Of a stretch of DNA of 16,268 nucleotides, positions 7,321 through 14,513 are shown in pieces. Below the pieces are notes generated by a model. The model did not search any database. It was not told the DNA's origin and saw nothing but the letters and a program-made list of their open reading frames with translations. Source of the DNA: JAGBWK01 sp964490275 (GTDB lineage: Bacteria > Bacteroidota > Bacteroidia > Bacteroidales > Muribaculaceae). Location of the stretch: contig CAZBBL010000032.1 of the NCBI GenBank assembly GCA_964490275.1, positions 1 to 16,268 on the forward strand, in the 5' to 3' direction. How positions within the stretch are numbered: the stretch's first letter is position 1; every line of letters begins with the position of its first letter. A program made the translations under genes and the position numbers.

Positions 7321-7341
7321 AGCATAGGCTCTATTATTACG

Positions 7342-7349
7342 CAAATGTA
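7342..7349 (-). promoter_or_regulatory. -7 box of the DUF6377 gene
   Basis: TACATTTG on the minus strand is an exact TAnnTTTG match 21 bases before the ATG at 7320. The upstream T-rich stretch has no clear TTTG at 19-21 bases, so activation by a regulator is possible. Confidence 0.55.
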
Positions 7350-7403
7350 CATATTTTGTTACAATTTTTAATAAAATGCTATGGAGTTTTTGAAAAAATA
7401 ATA

Positions 7404-7411
7404 TAACTTTG
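7404..7411 (+). promoter_or_regulatory. -7 box of the AraC-family gene
   Basis: TAACTTTG is an exact TAnnTTTG match, only 7 bases before the ATG at 7419. A TTTG box at the expected spacing is absent. Either the mRNA has a leader of only a few bases, or translation begins at the in-frame ATG at 7440. Confidence 0.55.
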
Positions 7412-7418
7412 TGACTCT

Positions 7419-8363
7419 ATGGCATTAAAATATAATAAAATGGATTTTAGTGAAGTGTTTGAAGACACAACATCTGTTGGAGAAGTGCCTGATTTCGATA
7501 TAGTTGACAGTGTTGAATCGTTGTCATACCTTAGTCTACCCCATAAAAACCGTAAGATATTGCTTATTGTCGATATCTGCGGCTCGGTAAGTGTCGAGTA
7601 TGATATGAACTCGGTAGATATGGAACCACATTCGTTGATGGTATTGCTGCCGGGACATACGATATCTAACTACTCTTCTACGGCCGATTTTAAAGGATTT
7701 TTGATTACGGCCTCGGTGCGTCAATTCCTCTCAGCTTTACCTCTGCTTTCACGTCTGCTCGTTTGTGCGATGCATTTCAAGGGCAATTCTTTGGTGAGAT
7801 TGTCTGATCGAGAGTTGGCCAATCAAATGCTGTTTCGCGATTTGTTGCAACGCAAATTTCAAGACGGAAATGGCGTTTACGATACCTTAGTAATCAATAA
7901 ATTGATTGAGGGTATATTCTATGAAACGATGAATATATATTTCAATCGATTTGACGTCAGTGTGGCCCCTCAAAGTCGTCGCAGCGAAGTGCTGTTTTAT
8001 AACTTCATCGTCAATATTGAGCGCCATTTTGCAGAGCATCGCACGGTAAGTTTTTACGCCGATTCGCTATGTGTCACGTCGAAGCACCTTTCGACAGTCG
8101 TCAAGGAGATTAGTGGTCGCACTGCCGGAGATTGGATTGATTCATACGTAGTCAACGAGATAAAGAGATTGTTGATGACGACCGACATGACAATTCAAGA
8201 GATAAGCTGCAAGCTTAAATTTGCCAATCAATCGTTTCTTGGCAAATATTTCAAACATCATACCGGCATGTCGCCCCGAGAGTTTAGAGCTCTGCAACTT
8301 GAGGAAGCTACCATCACCAAGGTGCAAAACAGTATGGCTCACAAACATAGCTCCGTGTCGTAG
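7419..8363 (+). CDS. AraC family transcriptional regulator
   Basis: A 314-aa protein with the typical AraC layout: an N-terminal cupin-like sensing region (about 30-180, with beta-rich stretches such as KILLIVDICGSVSVEYDMNS and HSLMVLLPGHTISNY) and a C-terminal double HTH (about 207-290). HTH1 is SFYADSLCVTSKHLSTVVKE (211-230). The linker helix follows (AGDWIDSYVVNEIKRLL). HTH2 is TIQEISCKLKFANQSFLGKY (258-277), with the hallmark GMSPREFR (283-290). Members of this class bind a small ligand or dimerise through the cupin part and activate nearby genes. The gene is divergent from the DUF6377 regulator and is followed, in the same direction after a hairpin, by the lipoprotein operon, which is its most likely target. 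The start could be 7419 or 7440 (second Met, MDFSEVFED). Confidence 0.93.
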   Translation: MALKYNKMDFSEVFEDTTSVGEVPDFDIVDSVESLSYLSLPHKNRKILLIVDICGSVSVEYDMNSVDMEPHSLMVLLPGHTISNYSSTADFKGFLITASVRQFLSALPLLSRLLVCAMHFKGNSLVRLSDRELANQMLFRDLLQRKFQDGNGVYDTLVINKLIEGIFYETMNIYFNRFDVSVAPQSRRSEVLFYNFIVNIERHFAEHRTVSFYADSLCVTSKHLSTVVKEISGRTAGDWIDSYVVNEIKRLLMTTDMTIQEISCKLKFANQSFLGKYFKHHTGMSPREFRALQLEEATITKVQNSMAHKHSSVS

Positions 8364-8431
8364 CAGTAGCTCGCCGAATGTTTATTCTCGAAATTTGAAT
8401 GGGGGAGGAGTATGCTCCAAAATGATGGCCT

Positions 8432-8476
8432 GATGCCAATTTCCAATCTTAGAAGTTGAGCTTATAAATTGGCATT
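8432..8476 (+). terminator. Probable terminator after the AraC gene
   Basis: TGCCAATTT (8434-8442) pairs with AAATTGGCA (8466-8474); one A-T and one G-U pair extend it outward. The loop is 23 bases. It is followed directly by a T-rich run (TTTTAGTCTTATTTTA). It separates the AraC transcript from the lipoprotein operon promoter 25 bases further on. Confidence 0.6.
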
Positions 8477-8500
8477 TTAGTCTTATTTTAGAGAAAATCG

Positions 8501-8531
8501 ATTGTCTATTTAAGATTTTTTTGTACTTTTA
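8501..8531 (+). promoter_or_regulatory. Promoter of the DUF4493 lipoprotein operon
   Basis: ATTG (8501-8504), 19 bases, then TACTTTTA (8524-8531), with one mismatch per box to TTTG and TAnnTTTG. It would give a leader of about 90 bases before the ATG at 8627, long for this genome segment. The slightly weak boxes would suit an activator-dependent promoter. Confidence 0.55.
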
Positions 8532-8536
8532 CCTCG

Positions 8537-8578
8537 TTTTAGCAAAAAATAATGTTGTATTCTACGCTAAAATAGCGT
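8537..8578 (+). promoter_or_regulatory. Structured 5' leader with two competing hairpins
   Basis: Two pairings share bases. Pairing A: ACGCTA (8564-8569) with TAGCGT (8573-8578), loop AAA. Pairing B: TTTTAGC (8537-8543) with GCTAAAA (8566-8572), loop of 22 bases. They cannot both form. This lies inside the predicted leader of the lipoprotein operon. A regulatory role is inferred only from the geometry. Confidence 0.35.
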
Positions 8579-8626
8579 GTTCATTATCTATATAAATTGC
8601 ATCAACACAGCAAATTAAATATCAAT

Positions 8627-10925
8627 ATGAAGAAAAATCATCTGTATGGATTGATGGTGTCGGCTGCTGCGCTCTCTCTGTTGAGCGGATGTAGCGACGA
8701 CTTCAATCCCTCCGGCTCTGGTGTCTCCGGCAAAATCAACCCTGTGGTTGATCTCAACGGTGATGTCGTGGCTTCTCAATCAGCGAGAAGTAGAGCTGCT
8801 CAGGCCATCACGGTCAACGACCTCAGGCTTGATTTGACTTCTTCCGACGGTAGCTATACCAAAAGCTGGAATTCGATTGCCGATTTCGACAACGACCAGC
8901 TCTTTAGCGTCGGAAGTTATACCATGTCGGCCTCTTATGGCGCGCTCGACCAGGAAGGTTTTGAGTCGCCATATTATTATGGCGAAAGCACATTCTCAGT
9001 GCTTGAAAACAAAGTAACTAATGTGTCTTTGACAGCTCAATTGGCAAATTCGATGGTAACAATCGAATATACCGATGCTTTCAAAGATTATTTTACCGAC
9101 TATTCGATGCAGCTCCATGCCGAAGGCGGCGACTACATCGATTACGCCTCTGACGAGACTCGTCCGGCTTATCTCCGCCCGGGACAAGTGACGATTATCG
9201 CCAATGTTACAAAGCCCAACGGCTTGAGCGCTGCTCTCGAAGCTGCCAAGTTTACAGCTGTAGCGCGTCACCACTACACTGTGACTGTTGATGTCAACAA
9301 TGGTCAAGCCGGCGATGCCGAAATGTCGATTTCGTTTGACGACCTCGTAGATCAAGAAGAGGTTGTTATCGACCTCAGCGATGAGTTGATGAGCTCACCC
9401 GCTCCTCGCTTGAGCTACGAAGGCTTTGAGGCTGATAAAACCTATACCTTGGTTGATGGCATGGGCGCTGATATCGAGCCTGAGTTTACAATTATAGCTC
9501 GCGGTGGTATCTCGGCAGTCACCCTCACAACAGAGTCAGCCACTCTTATCGAACAAGGTTGGCCTGCTGAGGTCGATTTGGTTTCGGCTACCGACTCTCA
9601 GAAAACCAAACTTAAAAGCATGGGCCTTGAAGCTCTCGGCGTGTTTAACAACGTCGACCAAATTGCTTCGGTCAACCTTTCCAACGTGTTGAGCTATATC
9701 CGCTATAGCGAAGGCTCAAACAACACTACCAAGTTTACACTCATAGTTAAAGATAAACTCGGAAAGGTCACAGAGCCTATCAATCTCATCTTTGATTGCG
9801 AGGCTGTTGAGCTGACACTTTCAGATCCGTCAACTTTGGCCAACTATTCCGGCGACCTCGATGTCTATGTGACTTACAATGGTACCGACTTGGCTAAGAA
9901 CGTTACATTCCAAACCAAGAACGAACGCGGTATGTGGGACAATGCCACCATCAATTCGGTGACCGCTGTGTCTCGCTCAGGCAACACATATCTTGTAAAC
10001 CTTACTGTCCCTGCGACCGACGAAGACGTTGTGCTTCGCGCAGTTTGTGGCTCGACAACAGCGTCACAGACACTTACCATTGCCCGTACGGATACCCCTT
10101 ACAACCTCTCTGTAGCTGACAACAATGTCTATGGCTCGTATGTCATCGCTGATATCCAAGATGCCGACGGCCAATCTGCAACATTGCCTTCAGGCGCTAA
10201 GATTGTGGTTTCGACCGATGGCTCTACATATTCTACTGCGACATCGTCAGTCGACGGTTCAACCGTAACAATCTCTGGTTTGACACCTGCCACCAAATAT
10301 TACGCTATGGTGAAGAATGGCGATGCAACAAAAGCTGTTTCGTTTACAACAGAGTCGGCTCTCGTAGTCCCCAACGGCGACTTCGAGACTTTGACTCAAA
10401 CACTTTCGGAANNNNNNNNNNNNNNNNNNNNNNNNNNNNNNNNNNNNNNNNNNNNNNNNNNNNNNNNNNNNNNNNNNNNNNNNNNNNNNNNNNNNNNNNN
10501 NNNNNNNNNNNAAATCGGCCGGTAAGCTTTTCCTTGGCAGCTACAGTTATAGCAGCGGCACAGAAACATTCAATGAAGGCGTTTCGTTTACATCTCGCCC
10601 GACTGCGCTCAAAGGCTACTATACTTATGCTAATGCCTCTGAAGACAGCACCGAAAAGGCTGTTGTTAAAGTAACCTTGCTCAACGGTTCAACCGTTGTC
10701 GGTTCAGGCAGCATCGAACTCTCAGCCGTCAGCAGCTATACTCAATTTACTGTCCCGGTTAAATATTCAAAGAATGCCGCCAAAGCGACATCGCTCCGCA
10801 TCATGATTTGCTCATCTAACTACTCTGATGAGAGCTCGATTAAAACCGATGTTTACAACTATCGCTACGAATCAGCTCGCCATGGCGCCGAACTGGTTGT
10901 CGACAATCTTACATTTACATACTAA
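8627..10925 (+). CDS. DUF4493 / FN3-like / PCMD surface lipoprotein, interrupted by an assembly gap
   Basis: The first gene of the three-gene lipoprotein operon. The signal peptide ends in a lipobox LLSGC with the lipidated Cys at residue 22, followed by SDDF, an acidic signal like those that send Bacteroidota lipoproteins to the cell surface. Layout: SRSRA region (R54, R56), DUF4493 beta-rich domain (about 62-250), unnamed second domain (about 258-392), beta-sandwich stretch (about 395-487), FN3-like domain (about 490-575, ending VSFTTESA), then the start of PCMD (VPNGDFE). After the 100-N gap the same domain resumes (SAGKLFLGSY) and ends in LVVDNLTFTY, a usual PCMD ending. The two parts are in different numerical frames only because the gap length is nominal, so they are one gene. 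PCMD is a putative carbohydrate-related jelly-roll domain. The ATG at 8627 was chosen over a TTG at 8597 because the signal peptide starts there. Confidence 0.85.
10412..10511. other. Assembly gap (100 N)
   Basis: Exactly 100 N, the conventional placeholder for a gap of unknown length. It falls within the PCMD domain of the first lipoprotein gene. Alignment to the third lipoprotein suggests that about 57 codons are missing. Confidence 0.99.
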
Positions 10926-10940
10926 TTACACTGACATCAG

Positions 10941-12242
10941 ATGAAAACTAAATTATATTCACTGGCGCTCGCGATAGCTGCTCTGACATTTTCGTCTTGT
11001 CACGACGATTTCAATATTGGCGATAGCGACCAAGTAGGTCGTTTGGCTGCCCCCGGATTGGATGTCGTCAACAGCGAAAACATTATCAGCCGTGCGTCGT
11101 CGATTGACACCTCAGATTTCATTGTCACTATCAACGACTCTGAAGGCGCCGTTGTCGGCCAATGGAAATATTCCGAAATGCCTGAGTTGGTTACTCTCCC
11201 GGTCAATACCGGATACACTGTCAAAGTAATCTCTCACGTGCAAGAAAAGCAAGCTTGGGACAAACCCTATTTCGAAGGTGTTTCAGAAGCTTTTGATATC
11301 ACAGCCGACAAGATTACAAAACTCTCTACCATCGCTTGTAAATTATCAAATATTAAGGTCACTATTCGCTATTCCGAGGCAATGAAAAATGCAATGGGAA
11401 GCGATTGCAAAGTGACTGTTATTGCCAACGACGAAGGCCGTTTGGAATTCCTCCCCGACGAAACTCGTGCCGGATATTTCGAAGCGCTTTCCGGCAGCTC
11501 AACTCTTATAGCAACATTCTCCGGTACGGTTAATGGTCATAGCGAGGAGCTCCGTCGCGTATTTACCGATGTCGAGGCCGGTCAGCATCGCATCATCACC
11601 TATAGCCTCAAAACCGGTAACGACGAAGTGCCTGATGAAACAGGTGAAATCAATATGTCGGGTATCACAGTTGATATGTCTACAGTCGATGAATCAGTCG
11701 AAGGCAATGTCGCTCCCGATGAAGATGTTATAGATGGCAATCGACCCGGTCAGGAAGACCCCGAGGAGCCTGATACCCCCGGCGATGGCGACTCTGAAAA
11801 TACCGATGCTCAAACCATCACATTCGAAAACGGCACTAACGAAGAAGGCGTTAAGTCTCAAATCAACCTCGATGGAGGCGTGACCACAGTCGATGCCGAC
11901 GCTGAAGACGTTCCATATATCGTCGTTATCAAATCGGTTAACCCCATCGCTACCGTTAATGTCAAAATCGTGTCTGAAAGTTTGACTCCTCAAGCTCTCA
12001 ATGAAGTAGGCTTAGCCTCGGAGTTCTCTCTCGATAATCCGGCTACCGATAAATTAGCTACCGGATTGACCAGCCTTGGCTTCCCAATCAAAGATGAGGT
12101 AGTAGGTAAGAACGAGATTACTTTTGATATTACCCAGTTCGTCCCGCTCTTGGGCATGTACTCCGGTACACACCAATTTGTCTTGACTGTTACCGACAAT
12201 GCGGGAAACACAAAAACTGTTACATTGACCTTTAAAGTTTGA
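10941..12242 (+). CDS. DUF4493 lipoprotein without PCMD domain
   Basis: A 433-aa lipoprotein, second gene of the operon, starting 15 bases after the first. Lipobox TFSSC has its Cys at residue 20, followed by HDDF (acidic surface-export-like signal). IISRASS (R51) precedes a DUF4493 domain (about 55-225): strands FIVTIND, WKYSEMPELVTLPVNTGYTVKVISH, the AWDKPYFEG motif that pairs with SPYYYGE in the first protein, KLSNIKVTIRYSEAMK, and LEFLPDETRAGYF. An acidic, Pro-rich linker follows (about 262-292, EDPEEPDTPGDGDSEN), then the unnamed second domain (about 324-432) with VIVSES-like and LTVTDNAGNTK segments, and the protein ends there. Compared with its neighbours it lacks the FN3-like and PCMD parts. 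It could be a shorter structural or anchor subunit of a surface assembly, but this is inference. Its exact function is unknown. Confidence 0.87.
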   Translation: MKTKLYSLALAIAALTFSSCHDDFNIGDSDQVGRLAAPGLDVVNSENIISRASSIDTSDFIVTINDSEGAVVGQWKYSEMPELVTLPVNTGYTVKVISHVQEKQAWDKPYFEGVSEAFDITADKITKLSTIACKLSNIKVTIRYSEAMKNAMGSDCKVTVIANDEGRLEFLPDETRAGYFEALSGSSTLIATFSGTVNGHSEELRRVFTDVEAGQHRIITYSLKTGNDEVPDETGEINMSGITVDMSTVDESVEGNVAPDEDVIDGNRPGQEDPEEPDTPGDGDSENTDAQTITFENGTNEEGVKSQINLDGGVTTVDADAEDVPYIVVIKSVNPIATVNVKIVSESLTPQALNEVGLASEFSLDNPATDKLATGLTSLGFPIKDEVVGKNEITFDITQFVPLLGMYSGTHQFVLTVTDNAGNTKTVTLTFKV

Positions 12243-12247
12243 GCAAC

Positions 12248-14392
12248 ATGAAAACAAATCTTTTTATCTTGGCTGCTGCCGCCTCAGTGCTGCTGGCTTC
12301 CTCAGGTTGCTCCGATGACCGCGATTTCCTTTCGGGTGAAGGCAGCGTTATCATCACGCCTTCATTCAATACCGACGTAAAAGTTGTTTCGCGCGCATCG
12401 CTCGAAGAAGAATTGTCTGACTCGTTTATCCTTTGGATTTCGAGCGAAAAAGGCCTCGTAAGAAAATACGAAGGCATGTCTAATGTGCCTGCCGATGGCG
12501 TTAAGCTCCTTGGCGGCAACTATGTGGCTGAAGGTTGGGCAGGTGATAGCGTCTCGGCTTCGTTCGACTCTCGCTATTTCAAAGGCCGTGCTCCATTCAC
12601 CATTACAAGCGGTGTATCTCGTGTAGAGCTTGTCTGCAAAATAGCCAACGTACTTGCATCTGTAAAGTATGACGACTCTGTCGATGAAGTGCTCTCTGAC
12701 TACACTATGACAGTCAGCCACAAACGTGGTTCTTTGGACTTCGAAGGCCGCGATGAGCGCAAAGGTTACTTTATGATGCCTACCGGTGTTAGCGACCTTA
12801 CATGGACTTTGACCGGCAAGCAATCTGATGGCTCGACATTTACCAAAACCGGTACAATCGCCGATGTCAAAAGCGCTACCGAGTATGTGCTTACCGTACA
12901 ATACAATCCAAAAGAAGATCAAGTCGGCGCCGGCTTCATCACAATCTCTGTCGATGAAACTACAGTTGATGTCGAAGATGAAATCGTTATTACCTCTGCT
13001 CCGACAATCAAAGGTGTAGGCTACAACATTGCCAACACTGTCTACGGCGAAGAGGGTAATATCGGCAAAAAATCGGTTTACGTTACCGCTGCTACTTCGT
13101 TGAAAAACCTTGTACTTGAGTCAGATGCTCTTACCTCGATTATCTCGGGTAAAGATGTCGATTTGATGACTGCTACTTCGAGCGTTATTTCTTCGTTGGA
13201 AAATGCGGGTATCGACTTTACTTACAACTACGATGCCGATAACGATATCTCCAACCTTAAGCTCAACTTCAACGATCAGTTTACAGCAACCCTTACCGGT
13301 GAAACCGTGTTCAATATCTCGGCTACCGATAACAACAACAAAACTACGACGGCTGTATTGACTATCAATGCAACCGATCCTACCGTTGAAGCTACCTCTA
13401 CATCTGACAACTCTGCCGATATTTGGGCAACCCAAGCTACTATCTACGGAAATGTGCTGAAAGACACCTCCGATGCTGTTGGTTTCGACTACCGTCAAGC
13501 CGGCACCTCGGCTTGGACTCATGTCGATGGCGTTGTTTCAAGTCGTAGCACTTCTTACTATGCTACTCTTACAGGTCTTAATGCCGGTACCACTTACGAG
13601 TATCGCGCTACCGCCGGAGAATTTGTTTCTACCACTATTTATCAATTCACAACAGAGTCGGCAGCTCAGCTCCCCAACTGCGGATTTGAAGATTGGAGTA
13701 AGAATGGTAAAACGGTTTTGGTTTGTGCCGATTCTGACGGAAAAGATATGTTCTGGGATTCAGGCAACCATGGCTCGTCTAAAATGAGTAAGAATTTGAC
13801 TACTTCAAATAGCGATATTAAGCATGGCGGTAACTATTCGGCCGAGCTCAAATCTCAGTTTGTAGGAGTTGGCACAATCGGAGCCTTTGCGGCAGGTAAC
13901 GTTTTCGTCGGTGAATATCTCGGCGAAGAAGATACCACCAAGGGTATTATCGGTTGGGGCCGTGAGTTTACTTCTCGTCCGTCGAAGCTTAAAGGCTATG
14001 TGAAATATACGCCCGCTACAGTTACATATGGCGCTACCGGTGTCATCAGTGTCGGCGATATGGACCAAGGCCAAATCTTTATTGCTCTGGTCGACGACTC
14101 TACAATGTCATATGGCAGCTATTCAGGTTGGCCTCAGATTGTCGCTACGAAAGACCTCACCAACTATTCTTTCAAAGAAACCAATTCTAACGTTATCGCT
14201 TATGGCGAACTTATATTCACCGAAGCTACAGCCGGCGATGGTATGGTCGAGTTCGAAATTGATTTGAAATATAAACGTACCGACATCAAACCGTCGAATA
14301 TCATCGTTACTTGCTCGGCAAGCCGCTATGGCGACTACTACGCCGGCGGTCCGTCAGTGATGTATATCGACGACTTCGAATTAGTCTACTAA
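12248..14392 (+). CDS. DUF4493 / FN3-like / PCMD surface lipoprotein, complete
   Basis: A 714-aa lipoprotein, third gene of the operon, with its ATG 5 bases after the preceding TGA. Lipobox LASSGC has its Cys at residue 21, then SDDR. VVSRASL (R49) precedes DUF4493 (about 55-220, with DSRYFKGRAPF, IANVLASVKYDDS and ERKGYF matching the other two proteins). The unnamed second domain is at about 249-375 (VLESDALTSI, FNISATDNNNKT). An FN3-like domain (about 380-470) has the typical LTGLNAGTTYEYRATAGE strand-turn and ends YQFTTES. PCMD (about 474-714) begins LPNCGFEDW, contains REFTSRPSKLKGYVKY (573-588) and ends VMYIDDFELVY. It is the complete version of the architecture interrupted in the first gene. 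The PCMD and FN3-like parts suggest an outward-facing glycan- or protein-binding tip; no catalytic motif is visible. A TTG 9 bases upstream was rejected as the start because it overlaps the previous stop. Confidence 0.9.
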   Translation: MKTNLFILAAAASVLLASSGCSDDRDFLSGEGSVIITPSFNTDVKVVSRASLEEELSDSFILWISSEKGLVRKYEGMSNVPADGVKLLGGNYVAEGWAGDSVSASFDSRYFKGRAPFTITSGVSRVELVCKIANVLASVKYDDSVDEVLSDYTMTVSHKRGSLDFEGRDERKGYFMMPTGVSDLTWTLTGKQSDGSTFTKTGTIADVKSATEYVLTVQYNPKEDQVGAGFITISVDETTVDVEDEIVITSAPTIKGVGYNIANTVYGEEGNIGKKSVYVTAATSLKNLVLESDALTSIISGKDVDLMTATSSVISSLENAGIDFTYNYDADNDISNLKLNFNDQFTATLTGETVFNISATDNNNKTTTAVLTINATDPTVEATSTSDNSADIWATQATIYGNVLKDTSDAVGFDYRQAGTSAWTHVDGVVSSRSTSYYATLTGLNAGTTYEYRATAGEFVSTTIYQFTTESAAQLPNCGFEDWSKNGKTVLVCADSDGKDMFWDSGNHGSSKMSKNLTTSNSDIKHGGNYSAELKSQFVGVGTIGAFAAGNVFVGEYLGEEDTTKGIIGWGREFTSRPSKLKGYVKYTPATVTYGATGVISVGDMDQGQIFIALVDDSTMSYGSYSGWPQIVATKDLTNYSFKETNSNVIAYGELIFTEATAGDGMVEFEIDLKYKRTDIKPSNIIVTCSASRYGDYYAGGPSVMYIDDFELVY

Positions 14393-14418
14393 TTTTTTTT
14401 CATACCTCCAAAGTTTTC

Positions 14419-14451
14419 AGCGAGGCGCCTCTATAAAAGAGACGCCTCGCT
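14419..14451 (+). terminator. Strong intrinsic terminator of the lipoprotein operon
   Basis: A GC-rich stem of 14 positions (14419-14432 with 14438-14451, one C-A mismatch), a 5-base loop, then a T-rich tract (TTGGTTTGTTTTGT). It is 26 bases after the stop of the third lipoprotein gene. The T-tract also contains the TTTG box of the next promoter, so termination and initiation signals are interlocked. Confidence 0.85.
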
Positions 14452-14454
14452 TGG

Positions 14455-14485
14455 TTTGTTTTGTCGGCTAAAATTGCTACCTTTG
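14455..14485 (+). promoter_or_regulatory. Promoter of the LptF/LptG-family gene
   Basis: TTTG (14455-14458), exactly 19 bases, then TACCTTTG (14478-14485): a full consensus Bacteroidota promoter. The ATG at 14514 is 28 bases downstream. Because a strong terminator precedes it, this gene is expressed independently of the lipoproteins. Confidence 0.82.
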
Positions 14486-14513
14486 CAAGCTGTAAACCGA
14501 TAGATTGACACAG

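Noticed and set aside
8412..8418. Short GGAG/CTCC hairpin after the AraC gene
   Set aside because: The stem is only four bases and no T-run follows; the larger hairpin at 8432-8476 explains termination better.
8364..8626. A dif-like or attachment site at the composition switch
   Set aside because: I found no convincing 28-base XerC/XerD-type site or flanking direct repeats in this A/T-rich stretch.
8996..9355. Antisense open frame of 119 codons inside the first lipoprotein gene
   Set aside because: It lies opposite a clear lipoprotein coding sequence and shows no recognisable domain; the same holds for the antisense frames at 12362-12922, 13121-13522 and 14694-15182.
8597..10525. A single reading frame running through the Ns and ending at 10525
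   Set aside because: The end is an artefact of reading the sequence after a gap of nominal length in the wrong frame; the real frame after the gap ends at 10925.
10677..10925. A separate small gene after the assembly gap
   Set aside because: The frame is open back to the gap edge at 10512, and its residues align with the PCMD domain of the third lipoprotein; it is the 3' end of the first lipoprotein gene.
8627..14392. Polysaccharide utilisation locus or classical type V pilus operon
   Set aside because: No SusC, SusD, glycoside hydrolase, Mfa2/FimB anchor or FimC-E homologue is visible in the window; only a motif-level resemblance to fimbrillins remains and is listed as a hypothesis.
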